NCBI GenBank assembly: GCA_944989445.1
Contig: CALYLW010000280.1
Coordinates: 719,885 to 783,884 of the forward strand
From: Ampullaceana balthica
Taxonomy: Eukaryota; Mollusca; Gastropoda; Lymnaeidae
Direction of reading: 5' to 3'
Length of the DNA stretch: 64,000 bases
Of the stretch, positions 20,955 through 30,999 are shown in pieces. Position 1 is the stretch's first letter. Every line of letters begins with the position of its first letter. The notes beneath the pieces were generated by a model. That model was not told the origin of the DNA, did no database searches, and was given only the letters and a program-made list of their open reading frames with translations. Made by a program: the position numbers and the translations under genes.

Positions 20955-21319
20955 ACTCCCCCAGAGCCGGCCCCAAGACCGGATGAGAGAAGGGGAGGGT
21001 TGGGGAAAGGGCTAGCATCCTTTCCTTGTAAAATAAGCCATGCTATAAAATCTCGAACAATGAATGCAAGATGCAAATCGTACCTTTAAAAAAGATGTAT
21101 CACACAACAGAAAACTAATGAAGCTGGGTGGCAAAAGCCAAGCGGAAACCACCCGGCAGACAACTATCCTCTCCACTAGGACCACCAATAGTTTAGGAAC
21201 ATGGAACAAAAGGACCATGTTAGAAGCTGAGAGACTGGCGCAGGACCGGGATGCCTGGAGAACCTTGGTTTGTAGTCTATGCCCAAGATGGGACGACAGG
21301 CGATGATGATGATGATTAC
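20955..21319 (+). mobile_element. Internally deleted LINE derivative
   Basis: Flanked by a 7-bp repeat TGTTAAA (20948-20954, 21320-21326) and missing from the right duplicated copy. Its 5' part matches the leader type 'AGAGCCGGCCCCAAGACCGG' and reads into the start of an endonuclease (LGTWNKRTML). It then joins directly to the extreme C-terminus of such elements (EAERLAQDRDAWRTLVCSLC) and a (GAT)n tail. Endonuclease core and RT are gone, leaving 5' and 3' ends only, a SINE-like arrangement. Family similarity is from memory of this LINE type and should be confirmed. Confidence 0.6.
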
Positions 21320-21373
21320 TGTTAAATGTATGCTATCAATCAACCTATAATTCCCTAAGCCCACCTTTGGCTT

Positions 21374-21466
21374 CTACAAAGTCGACAAACATTCTAATAA
21401 ACGGCAACAATGTTTGGATCCTTCACTATTGTGTGATGTGGGATACTGCCCTACTGTCAAACTGTC
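21374..21466 (-). CDS. Candidate terminal exon, Cys-containing (left copy)
   Basis: On the minus strand, acceptor-like 'CAAATATTTAG' precedes 30 open codons ending in TAG at 21374-21376. The peptide starts D-S-L-T-V-G-Q-Y-P and has a C-C-x4-C pattern near its end (HCCRLLEC). The right copy (from 57810) has the same acceptor and first ten codons, then TGA at 57778-57780. The opening D-x4-x-Q-Y-P resembles the exon at 4027-4092, hinting at two related genes in tandem; that is only a few residues. Function unknown; I do not infer a class from the cysteine pattern. Confidence 0.3.
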   Translation of the reverse strand, partial: DSLTVGQYPTSHNSEGSKHCCRLLECLSTL

Positions 21467-21639
21467 CTAAATATTTGAAGACATATCACTAACAAACTGC
21501 CTCAAATTTATCGGCCCCTCTACAGCGTTTAAGAGTGGAAATCTGTACTTGTATTTAACTTACAGTAGGTTTATACTTCATCGCAATTCGCTGTAAAAGT
21601 TGTCAACCCCGAGCTCTATAATCAATTTAATTGTATCAC

Positions 21640-21875
21640 GAGACAAGCCCTCTCTTGGAACCCCCATGGCAAGACAAAAGAGGTCGACCCAGAATGATTA
21701 GAAGGGAGCTGGAGGCAGACACCAAAAAGAGTGGGCACAGCTGGGGACAGGTGGAGAGATTGGCTCAAAACCGGGATGCATGGAGACCCTTTGTTTTTTT
21801 GCCTATGCCCCGGACCGGCGATGATAATGATGATCATGGTCAAAAAGTTGTTTAATGCTAACATTGAAGACTGCA
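21640..21875 (+). mobile_element. LINE 3'-terminal fragment
   Basis: The frame RGRPRMIRRELEADTKKSGH followed by VERLAQNRDAWRPF matches the C-terminal tail typical of RTE/L2-like reverse transcriptases, ending in a GATGATAATGATGAT-type tail. It is extremely 5'-truncated, and absent from the right duplicated copy near 57.98 kb. Related to, but not identical with, the derivative at 20955-21319. Confidence 0.65.
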
Positions 21876-22219
21876 CTTGTTTACAGAGGGAAATCGTAAA
21901 TGAGATTTTAATATAAATTTATTTAAATAAATTAACATTTTAAAAAAATTATTTTGAGGTATCTAAAGTAGGGCTGCTGAAATTAACGTTTAATTTCTCG
22001 ATTAATCTTTTAAAAAATTTAACGATTAATTTTTTTTAACAATTAATCGACCCACAACTTATAAATGTACTATAAGTCAAAAAGTAAAATATTTCTGCCG
22101 ATAAATATAAACTAATTTCCGGACGATTACAAGAACATTTTGGTTTTAAAATATTAACAGACGTGAATGTTCAAAAATGTTGATAAAGGTTATTGTGTCC
22201 ATTGAGAGAAATCGTTTGC

Positions 22220-22414
22220 CTACCATGCAATGTTCCCTCTAAGTCTAACTAAACTTTGTTGGTCCGTGTGCAAAGTTAAACAAATCTCGTAGCACAATAT
22301 CCATTTTTTGTGCAATATTTTACATAATTTTATGCGCGGTGATTCTAAACTCCTGCGTGGCGTCGGTCAAATATCTGCGCAGCCGCGTTGCTTAAAGGGA
22401 TCATTGCTACCATG
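22220..22414. mobile_element. MITE, CAATGTTCCCTCTAAG family, with perfect 8-bp TSD
   Basis: The element is 22228-22406 (179 bp), flanked on both sides by CTACCATG. Its ends CAATGTTCCCTCTAAG and AAAGGGATCATTG are inverted repeats; 8-bp TSDs fit hAT mobilisation. Other copies: 25642-26824 (split), 32001-32184 and 36733-36916. It sits inside hAT copy b. Confidence 0.9.
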
Positions 22415-22439
22415 GTTCTAACACTTCGCTTACATATCA

Positions 22440-22615
22440 CTTGCAAACAAAATATCCACTACAGTATCGTACACTTCAGACGAGACAATATAAAGCTATG
22501 TGAACGATTGTTCAGCTCGGCTGGTTATATTTTCAATAAAACCCACTCATCACTTGAACCAAATAATGTTAATGCACTTGTCTGTTTGCTTTGTTGGTTA
22601 AAAGATGTCATATAA
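22440..22615 (+). pseudogene. hAT transposase C-terminal dimerisation domain remnant
   Basis: The frame reads CERLFSSAGYIFNKTHSSLE then NNVNALVCL, the signature of the hAT C-terminal dimerisation region (S-E-R-x-F-S-x-A-G ... L-x-P-x-x-V). The catalytic middle is not recognisable. Together with the BED exon in copy a, it shows that the family encoded a standard hAT transposase. Confidence 0.75.
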
Positions 22616-23250
22616 AGAACACATTCCAGTGTTGTTTCGATTTTCGACAAGTATTTTAATAAATGTTACTTATGACACCATACATTTCAATTTTTAGCTT
22701 TCATCGAAATTAGTCGTTAATTTGTAAAAATTAACGATTAAATTTAAATTAATTTTTAACAGCCTCAATATAAAGAATTATGTAAGCCAATAAATGGCGT
22801 CCCTAGCAGTACTTATATGTATAAGGCATGTGAGAATCTTTGAAATTAGTTTGATGAAAACTTCTCATGATTGCAAACTGCAATTGATTTATAAAGAATC
22901 TTCTTAAGAAGTAGATTTATTCAACTTATTTTTACTTCAAATGTTTATAATTTTAACAATTGCTTTCGTATATCTAATAAAATAATTTGAAGGAAAAAAT
23001 AATGATAATCCGAGTATTTCTAAGAAATGTTTTTCTATATTACTATAGACTAATATCTTTATTGCTTCAACTTTGTATATTACATTTAAAAATATATGTA
23101 TTCCTGTAGACTGTAGATTTTGAAAATATATTTTCTAAAATTTTGAAGTAGTAAAAATCCAATATAATTTATTTTCCAAATTTCATAAAATCAGAGTATA
23201 ATACTATAGCGAAGGCGGGTGAACTGAGTATCGCGAGACCCATGCGGTTT

Positions 23251-23826
23251 TTTTATGTTCACATGGTGGCTTTCGGTTAATTTATGAAAATTTAAATGTT
23301 TTGTTTACAAAATGTAATACAAATAATAAATGAATACAAATATTGTTTTATAATTACATTAAAGTATTTTTCCTAATATGGTGACACATTTTTTTATACT
23401 GATATTTTGAAAACCCAACGGCGACTAGAATGCAATAAAACAATAGGGATCAAACCAAGAAACGGGATCACATCTTGAAAAGTGAAGTCTTACTAAATTA
23501 ATTATGAATACGCAATTTGTATACCACATATAATTTTTTTTCTCTAATAAGGTGATGTCCTTTGGGAATGTTCATTAAAATTGTCGTTAATGAAAAGGCT
23601 GTTCATATTTGTATTCCCAAATGGAATGGAAGTGTATCTGGGCTAATTAAACATCTAATCAGGCTAGAAAATATCACTTGCTATAAATTATTTCGCTATT
23701 TAATACATAACTTTCTAATGTGTGTAGCTTTTTGGGTTATGTGCATTGTTAGGGCATCTAGATGAGATTATATTAAGCTAACATTTTTAACATTCAGAAA
23801 ACTCTGAACTAAAGCTAAATCTCATA
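23251..23826. other. AT-rich DNA, no gene recognised
   Basis: A 67-codon frame at 23562-23765 (plus) has no recognisable motif and is probably chance. Confidence 0.4.
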
Positions 23827-24330
23827 TACCGTATTTATCGGCGTATAAAACGCACTTTTTCCCCCTGAAAATATTGGGCAAATGATGTATGCGTGTTATA
23901 CACCGATATAATGTTAAGAAGCCATGTTTTTACAGTATTAACAAGTACCATATACACCATATACACCACCGATATAATGTACTACCGCACAGCAGCGAGT
24001 GGATCAGTAGCAGTGTGTGGAGTGTGAGTAACGGCAATCAGTAGGCAACGGCAAGCCCAGGCAACCCGCGCCTTCCACACGTCTCATTCTCGCGGCCCTC
24101 GGAGCGTAACCACGGTAACGCTCAGCACTACGAAGGGTTTGCTTTTACTGTCCTTTTACATTATTTACCTTATAAGTGGTAATAATATTAATTTTTTAAA
24201 AGTTCTGAGCTACCCTTATTTTGCTTCAAAGTTCTTTATTTTAAATTTATATTTTTCCTCTGAAATTTCCCTCTTAAAATGAAAGTTCGTGCTATACGCC
24301 TGAGCGTGTTATACGGCGATAAATACGGTA
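23827..24330. mobile_element. MITE with TACCGTATTTATCG termini
   Basis: 'TACCGTATTTATCGGCGTAT' at the left and its inverse at the right (about 24304-24330) form 27-bp imperfect inverted repeats. The interior (504 bp total) includes a GC-rich part (24040-24120), a CCATATACACCATATACACC duplication and no frame. Superfamily not assigned. Confidence 0.75.
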
Positions 24331-24589
24331 TTTTCATAAATATCTAATTTCCAATTAGAAATTAGACATCACAGTATTGTGACCACATATAAAAATTGAA
24401 ATTCGATTAAAATATTTTTTTAAAGTCTTGATTGTAAATGGTATAAAATAGATTTTAAAAATTAACATAATCTTTAATTTTTTAGTACAAAAATAGCGGC
24501 AAAGGTATCAAATCATAAATAACAAGAACAATAAAATGTAAATGCCCTTGTTCTTTCTTTTCTTGATTGTTGTAATTCTCTTTATTTCA

Positions 24590-25210
24590 GGTTCGCTTAA
24601 TCAACACATCAGCAAACAATCGAAAGTGAAAAATTCAGTTGCCAGTTTTGGTAAGGCAAGAAAGCATGATCACATAGCTCCACTACTTCATTTATTTGAT
24701 AGCCTCCCTCTACAAGCACGCAATTATAGCAAACTGTACGTTTCTCACCCACAACTTCTTTTCTGAATCACGCCCCTCCTGTCTGACTGAATTTCTTTCA
24801 GCTACGCAGCCTCTTGACAGCTATGTTCTTTTGCAGACACAAGTATTATTTATTTTTCTAAGACACTCATTGAAACTTGTGCCGAATATTTGTTTCGATT
24901 TTGTTTGCCCCCAATTAATGATGTTCTCTACCATTAAACATTGGTAATACTACTAAAGTCATTTAGACTGCAATAAAAACACATCTTTTTCAAACTCTAC
25001 GTTCTCAATTAGCGATCAAACATTTCTTCTGACTTATAAGTGTATCTTATTTGATTACGTTTGGTAAATTCGTTTGTGCACGTTTTAATTTGAATGCTTT
25101 TATAAATTTTTGTGTTATTATTTTATTTGACGCATTGTGAGCCCAGATGCTTGCTTGTGTGCTCCGCTCTAAAGGTTCTCAAATTATTATTATGTCTATA
25201 TTGAAGCTTG
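24590..25210 (+). mobile_element. Decayed LINE 3' end (L2/CR1/Rex-like)
   Basis: 'GKARKHDHIAPLLH' and the following LPLQAR...KL match the motif 'RHDHITPLLHSLHWLPVQARI.YKL' downstream of the RT in L2/CR1-like elements. The next frame gives VPNICFDFVCPQLMMFSTI, equivalent to the conserved 'SFSFAAPQLWNSLP'. The 3' UTR ends near 'GCTCTAAAGGTTCTCAAATTATTATTAT', a typical tail for these families. Stops and frameshifts throughout. Confidence 0.65.
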
Positions 25211-25262
25211 CATGATAGACAAACCAGTACATTGAATAACCAATCATGGATATCCCTCATAT

Positions 25263-25440
25263 CAGTGATGGCGAAACTATGCCACAGACGGCACGCAGAG
25301 CCTCATCAGCCGGCACGCAACTAAAACATCACTTCCTTAATCAAACCACTGTGCTGGCACTTTGTGTTGGCACTTTGCTATACAAAAGCAGGTTTTAATT
25401 GAATTTTGGGCACGCTGCTCCAAAAAGGTTCGCCATCACC
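25263..25440. mobile_element. hAT-type MITE, CAGTGATGGCGA family
   Basis: Ends CAGTGATGGCGAAAC and GGTTCGCCATCACC are inverted repeats (178 bp); the interior contains repeated 'GGCACGC' and 'GGCACTTTG' blocks. No clear TSD is visible, so an end may have decayed. Confidence 0.7.
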
Positions 25441-25812
25441 TTATAACTTATAAGATACATATCCCCACCAATAAGTCGCACTAAAGTGTATACTGTTTGA
25501 CCTTGGTCGTTCGTTTATGTTTTGATCTGCTATTTATGCATTATTTTATTTTGGGTGTGGAGAGTTTGTGGGTGAAGAAAAGTATATGTCATTGTTGCCT
25601 TTTTTTCTGTTTGTCTAAAGATCATTTTGTTATATGTTCACCAATATTCCCTCTAAGGATCGTTGGTCCTTGTGCAATGTACAAAAACGTGTGTGCAAAG
25701 TTTCACAGAATCCATTTTTGTTTGCGCATATTTTACAGAAATTGCTGTGCGGTAATTCTAAGCAGCTGTGTGGAGTCGGCCGGATATCGGCGCGGTCGCG
25801 CAACCGCGCAGC

Positions 25813-26812
25813 TTAACCCATGGGGTCTATTGGACCCCAGGCTTCTTTGGACCGCTTTAAAAAATAATAATAAACTATCACAATTAGTGACCTCGGCCAC
25901 CACGCATTTTGTCATAAGGCCTTTCTAAGTATGTGACACATGTGTGATAATTTCAAAAAGTTTTCGTTTATGTTTTATTTACGTTTACATTCGCATGGGG
26001 TCATGTTGACCCCATAGTACCTTCAATGTGAAATAGATATTTCGAGTTTCCGTGACAACGTCAGGGTAAACAATGAATAAACGCCGGGGACTTTATAACG
26101 CTGATATTCTGAAGTCTTTAGATCAGTTAAGTGACGTCAACAATGAAAATGAGGACAACATTTAAGATGATTTGAGCTGGGTTAAAAGGGACAATTAACC
26201 TAATAATGAAGAGTCCAAAGTCTACAGTGAAATAAGTGCATATGAATCTGAGTCTGATGATTAATTGGAAGATGGTGATACGCGTGATGATATTTAGTGG
26301 AAGCGACAGAAGTTCTTGAAGGAACTGGCCCTCACTTTGATTACTCCACATGCACGTCAACAATTTGAAGTGCATCAGACGCCGAAATTTGTCAAACGGG
26401 TGATTGGCAGTTGGGGCATTGTTGCATACGTATCCCTACCTGCACCAAGCACCACACAAGATCACCAAGGACAACGAGATAGATTTGTCCCAGATCAAGT
26501 GGCAAGAAAACAAAATTATTCTGTAAAGAGTTCAATAGATTTGTGTGCGAAGACCACACCAAACAGTTGTGCAACCAATCCGAATAGTAGCTTTTTGCCT
26601 AAAGCGGCTAACTAAGCGGAAAGTCGCATATAAAGTGTTGTGCAATATCATTCGGATTTTATAACATTAAGATAACATATTATATCAAGGAAAAAGAAAT
26701 ATTGTAATAAAGTCATGCAATTCTTGTCTTATACCACGTTTATACCATGGGGTCAGACTGACCCGATGGTAACAGGAATGTGACTTGTTTCATGGTACCA
26801 GAGCAGGGTTAA
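25813..26812 (+). mobile_element. PiggyBac-like deletion derivative between TTAA duplications
   Basis: TTAA at 25813-25816 and 26809-26812 flank a 992-bp element beginning CCC and ending GGG, as in the piggyBac superfamily. Three palindromic GGGTC(N)nGACCC motifs sit subterminally (about 25820, 25997 and 26750). Inside are only the N- and C-terminal parts of the transposase. Confidence 0.85.
26072..26593 (+). pseudogene. PiggyBac transposase remnant, catalytic core deleted
   Basis: ATG at 26072 starts MNKRRGLYNADILKSLDQ and continues as an acidic N-terminal region broken by stops (from about 26164). After a jump, KFLKELALTLITPHARQQFE resembles the region after the catalytic domain. In a shifted frame a Cys/His pattern C-x(8)-C-x2-H-x5-C with TAG shortly after forms the C-terminal cysteine-rich domain of piggyBac enzymes. 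All catalytic aspartates are missing, so it can only be mobilised in trans. Confidence 0.7.
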
Positions 26813-26832
26813 AGGAAACATTTGTGTTCACA

Positions 26833-27025
26833 TCAATAAAGTAACTTAAATATTCAAAAAATGAAATTCCTGTCATCAGGGCTACGAACCTGGTAAATGT
26901 TGCTCATCATTTTGTCTATCTAATTATCATTTATGTAATTTACTGAAGTACTTTATTTATCCTTGGTTACTATAATTTTACAAGCCATAAATTATTTTAA
27001 TGATTTTTTACAAAGCCCCTATTAA
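26833..27025. other. Short AT-rich spacer
   Basis: No feature seen. Confidence 0.4.
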
Positions 27026-29233
27026 CAGGGGTCGGGAAACCATGGCGTGCCATATATGGCTCTTTTGATGGCTGCATCTGGCTCGTAGGAAAATGTTCAT
27101 TATAAAAAAAATGTTTCTTCAGACTCCTTTGATCTAAATAATTATTGGGAAAAAAATCTTTTTTTTTAAATTAAATTTAAAAAAAAACAACCTCGTCATA
27201 AGTCAATAACCTTATGAATTATTTTCTATGTTATGGCTTACGTGATGTAAAACATTCTTGACAGTTAAGACGTGGGAAAACTGTTGAAGGTCGCATGTTG
27301 GTTGACCAATCAATTCTATCCGAATAGTAATGAGGAGAACCATACGTGATGGAATACATGAAATAATCAAGGTCAGGGGTTAGTAACCTTATGAGTTAGA
27401 TTGCTATTTATGGGAGAGAGATTTTGGAATTTGGGATCAAAGTGATCGCAGCGATTTCTGTGGAAAAGTGGCAAATTACATTGTTCAAGTGGGGTTGGTG
27501 GAAATTGCTTTCGAAAATAGCTGACGATGTATGCATGTGTGAAAGGGTCCGCAAAACAGATTGTCGTCTGATCAGAAAGTAAACTTTCGTTTTAATCAGA
27601 TGCTAAGCTAACTAATTTTATAAACCTTTTTGACAAGATGGCTAAAAGAAAGAAAGACGATTAGTATCGTACTTTTCAGTAGGAATAGACGGAGGAATTT
27701 GCCTTTATGGACAAAACGGGTTCAGCAGTGTGTTTAATATGCAGTGATAAAATTACGTCTATGATACTTCAAAACATGCCATTCTACATTTACATTGACA
27801 TATCCTGCGGGAGACAGCAGGAAGAAATCATGTCAAGAATTGCTATCAAGTGCAAGCTGTTCAGCCGCAAATCCGTGTTTGGATCCAACAAGGTGACTGG
27901 AATTTGGCTAGCTTTGCTGACGCTTTATCTATTGTAAGAAACGGAAAGCCATTCACAGATAAGGGGTATGCCAAAGCACACATGCTTGATGTTACTAATG
28001 AACTTTTCGATGACTTTTCTAATAAGTACAAAATAATTAAATGGATAAAAGAAATGCCTCTTTCGGCAAGAACTGTTCACGATCGTAGCATCATGATGTC
28101 AAATCAAATTGAGGAAATGCAAGTGAAGGACATACATGCGGCACCGTTTTTCTCTCTCACTTTGGATGAGTCAACAGACACAAGAAATTTATCCCAGTTC
28201 AGCGTGGTTGCAAGGTATGTTGTCGGTGAAACATTATATGAGGAAAGTCTTGCTGTTTTGTCTATGAAGGGCACAACAGGAGGGCAGGGTTATTCGAGTC
28301 TTTCTTTGAGTTCGCTAAAGAAAAAAAACCGATGGATAAACTTGATGAGGTTGGGAATAATTCTCCTGGTCTGCTTCTGCACAGCAACGTGCGTTGGTTG
28401 TCAAGGGGGAAAATGTTCAATTGATTTGCGGCGTGTCTGAGCGAAATCGGGACTTTTATTGAAAGGAAGAATGTCGAGCATCCTGAGTTAGCGGACACTG
28501 AATGGCTCCTGAAGTTTTATTATCTCGTAGAGATGACTGAACATCTATATCAGCTCAATGTGAAAATGCAAGGCAGTGGAAACACAATATAATCCCTGCA
28601 ACAAGCAGTGTTTGCATTTGAAAACAAGTTTGAACTCTTCATTGCCGACATTGAAACAGGTCGTTTACTACACTTTGAGAAACTGGGAGAGTTCAAAGAT
28701 ATGTGCACATCAAGTGACCCTACTCAACATCTTAATTTTCAGCAGCTAGCAGGCTTCACGTCCAATCTCCTGCAGTCATTTAAAGCGCGCTTGGAATATT
28801 TCGCGAGCAGATCCATATTTTAAGTTCATCATCCATCCACACTTGTGTGAAGTAGACATCACTGACCTGAGTTGCATCCCCGGAGTCTCCGTCAGAGATA
28901 TTTAGCTCCAAGCTGCTGACCTAAAGGCCTCAGATATGTGGATGAATAAGTTCAAGTCATTGAAGGAAGATTTGGAAAGACTTGCACGACAGCAAGCCGA
29001 GTTGGCGAGCCAACACAAATGGGCAGAAATTTAAAAAAACTTCAGCATGCAGCATTACAGTGTTATTAAAAAGATTTCAGAGCCGTAATTATTGTGATTT
29101 TATTGTTGAAATTACACAAAATGCAAACATTTACTTGAATTTTTAGTAAGAAATATGTATGGCTCTCACAGAATTACTTTTCGAAATATGTGGTTTTTAT
29201 GGCTCTCTCAGACAAAAAGTTTCCCGACCCCTG
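27026..29233 (+). mobile_element. hAT element with BED-finger transposase, copy A
   Basis: TIRs CAGGGGTCGGGAAAC (27026-27040) and its exact inverse (29219-29233) bound a 2.2-kb element. Flanks CCTATTAA and CCCTATAA are an imperfect 8-bp duplication. The 3' part lies in the tandem duplication that starts at 27814, so its second half recurs at 32544-33973. Confidence 0.9.
27638..29034 (+). pseudogene. hAT (ZBED5/GTF2IRD2-like) transposase, dead copy A
   Basis: Starts MAKRKKDD then stops (27661). The BED finger region reads EFAFMDKTGSAVCLICSDKI (C-x2-C seen) but its His half is garbled. From 27850: IRVWIQQGDWNLASFADALS, ELFDDFSNKYKIIKWIKEMP and the catalytic-region block FFSLTLDESTDTRNLSQFSV, then a frame shift after KGTTGG near 28285. 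A deletion joins 'EFAKEKKPMDKL' to 'DEVGNNSPGLLLHSNVRWLS', removing the Cys/His-containing centre. Nonsense codons follow at about 28420, 28590 and 28904, with recognisable FAFENKFELFIADIETGRLL between. This is a gene of transposon origin, not a host gene. Family name from established resemblance of this type of sequence. Confidence 0.85.
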
Positions 29234-29699
29234 CCCTATAAGCTTAACAAATATTCATTAGTGGGTATTGGGTAAATTGGTTTGTGTAACTTGATCAACA
29301 GTTATACGCTGATTTCAAAAGTGGTAACTAGTTGGGGTTTTTTCATGTTGTTCTTATCCTATAATGTGTGGAGAAAGGATTAATTTTTTTGCGTGATTTG
29401 TTGTATAATATGATATACATTATAAAGTAAAATAAATAAAATCCGCTAACAGAAAAACAAAACTGACTATAAGACAATCATTCGAGCTTGCTTCTTTATT
29501 TAAGGTTACTTTTTTTATTAGAGATGTTACTTATGACTAGTTTCATACAATAGTGTTATCTTTATTAATGTTATCACTCTATAAACAAGCGTCAGTTAGT
29601 TAATTATTATACAGGTAATAGTATGGCGAATTGTCATCAATCATATGATAAGGGATAAGATACTAAAATGTATATGGTTTTATAAGTATTCATGTTTAT

Positions 29700-30235
29700 A
29701 ATGCATTATGGGTCCCCGGGCCCATTTGGTGCATGATATAAAGTTCTAAACACCAGTTTATTTCAATCATTTCATAACGGATCTCTTTATATATATTTCA
29801 CGATACCTTGTAAATTGAATGGGGAGAAAAAACTTTAAAAATGTACGAAAAAAGTCAATTTCGACCTTCAGCCCCAAAAGAATGCACATTTGGAGTTCTG
29901 TGCCCTATAATATTTTAATATGGGTTATAAAGTTCTTATTTACTAAGTTTGGTCAATATCCTTTCATTTACACAGTAGCTAACGCATAATTAAAATTTGT
30001 ATATAGTTCATTTACGCAAAAAAACAAAATTATCTGCCCTCCCCCCCCCCGAAGCCACACTAATGTAAATAGTTTTTTTTTAAAGCCAGTTACCATCCCT
30101 GGTGCGTACAAAACAATCTCTCAAAGTTTCATTGCAATTGTATGAATGGCGTAGTAGGTTATAAAGGACATGCGCATACGCACACACACACACACACATG
30201 CACACAAAAACATACTTTTATTTTTATTTATAGAT
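29700..30235 (+). repeat. Interspersed repeat 'GGGCCC...CATACTTTTATTTTTAT', in unit A
   Basis: Landmarks: 'GGGTCCCCGGGCCCATTTG', 'TTTATTTCAATCATTTCATAACG', 'CGTACAAAACAATCTCTC', 'GCAATTGTATGAATGG' and a 3' end 'CATACTTTTATTTTTATTTATAGAT'. The same modules recur at 34440-34975, 40190-41060 and 44430-47655. The tail looks like a LINE-type 3' UTR, but class is uncertain. Includes a (CA)n tract and a C-run. Confidence 0.6.
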
Positions 30236-30281
30236 TTACCAAGAAATATTCCCTCTGAAGTATATCCCTACATATTTCTTA

Positions 30282-30560
30282 CTAGTGTCTCACCCGTCGA
30301 AAATGATGGAAGTTTTCAAAATAAATACACATCAGATTAAAAAATAACGTAATACAAAACTTTCATTTATTTTATTTATTTTATTTATTTTTATTTTATT
30401 CATTTATTTCCCTATTGAACAATTTATGCGGACGTTCGAAAAGAATTATTTTTTTGTGCAGTAATTTGGTGAGATGCTTTCTAAAATTAGTAGCGCCACG
30501 GACAGACAGACGGGACAGACAGACGTGATATACATTGCAAATTATGTATATTGATAATTT
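30282..30560. repeat. Interspersed repeat, 'CACCCGTC...TTGCAAATTAT' family
   Basis: Second copy of the family at 2909-3350, with an internal (TTTAT)n stretch and a 'GGACAGACAGAC' repeat. Confidence 0.5.
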
Positions 30561-30567
30561 CGCGTAA

Positions 30568-30987
30568 GAGGCCTTCCATAAATGACGTCACGCGTTTTTG
30601 GCCGATTTTTCACTCCCCCCCCCCTTTTCGTCACGCGTCATCACAAAAAATTAGACCCCCCTCCAATATGACGTTACAAAAATTTGACCCCCCCCTCTAT
30701 TTTCTATTTGAAAAAGAGCATGTTTCAAATCACTTTTTTGTCATTTAAGTATGTATTTAGTGTAAGGTTGCACTCTTATATCGTAACACGCGTAAAGCTT
30801 TGTAAAATGTCATAAAATAAATATTAAGAAATCAAACATTTAAGTGGAACTTTCATTTAAAGTTGCGATTTTTTATGGGACGTCAAATTTCTGAAGCATC
30901 CTCCTTTCCCCTAGTCACAAATCGTCACAAAAGTGTGGACCCCTCCCCCCTCCTCTCTAGGTGCGTGACGTCATTTATGAACGGCCC
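30568..30987. mobile_element. MITE, CCATAAATGACGTCACGC family, unit A
   Basis: Inverted ends 'TTCCATAAATGACGTCACGC' and 'TGCGTGACGTCATTTATGAA' with C/G-rich runs just inside (CCCCCCCCCC, CCCCTCCCCCC). About 420 bp, non-coding. Relatives at 35308-35724, 41178-41441 and, in part, 60410-60515. Confidence 0.8.
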
Positions 30988-30999
30988 ATAAATGAATTT

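Larger units (their letters stand above)
21969..22767 (+). mobile_element. hAT-type element remnant with TAGGGCTG termini (copy b)
   Basis: Left end TAGGGCTGCTGAAATTAACG, right end inverse ...AACAGCCTCA. The flanks ATCTAAAG (21961-21968) and ATATAAAG (22768-22775) are an 8-bp duplication with one mismatch. It is absent from the duplicated right copy. Contains a transposase C-terminus (22440-22615) and a younger MITE at 22228-22406. Confidence 0.75.
19920..23250. repeat. Segmental duplication, left copy, block 3
   Basis: Colinear with about 56640-59580: 'TATATATGCCCTGTT' (19952/56662), the block around 20.2-20.5/56.9-57.2, 'GGGATACTGCCCTACTG' (21439/57783), 'GATGAAAACTT' (22852/58136), and the 3' part 'GTAGATTTTGAAAATATATTT' (23113/59450). 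At least three mobile insertions distinguish it from the right copy. Confidence 0.8.
25642..26824. mobile_element. MITE of the CAATGTTCCCTCTAAG family, split by a piggyBac element
   Basis: The left part (25642-25816) matches 22228 onward, up to 'CGCGCAGCTTAA'. The right remnant (26813-26824, 'AGGAAACATTTG') supplies the expected other terminus. The interruption is exactly at a TTAA. Flanks ATGTTCAC and GTGTTCAC are a near-perfect 8-bp duplication. Confidence 0.85.

Noticed and set aside
24542..24600. Hydrophobic N-terminus resembling a signal peptide (MPLFFLFLIVVILFISG)
   Set aside because: It leads directly into a decayed LINE C-terminus and ends before any independent domain; most likely fortuitous.
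25497..25928. A 143-codon frame
   Set aside because: It crosses spacer, the left half of a MITE and the start of the piggyBac element, so it is a chance frame through three unrelated sequences.
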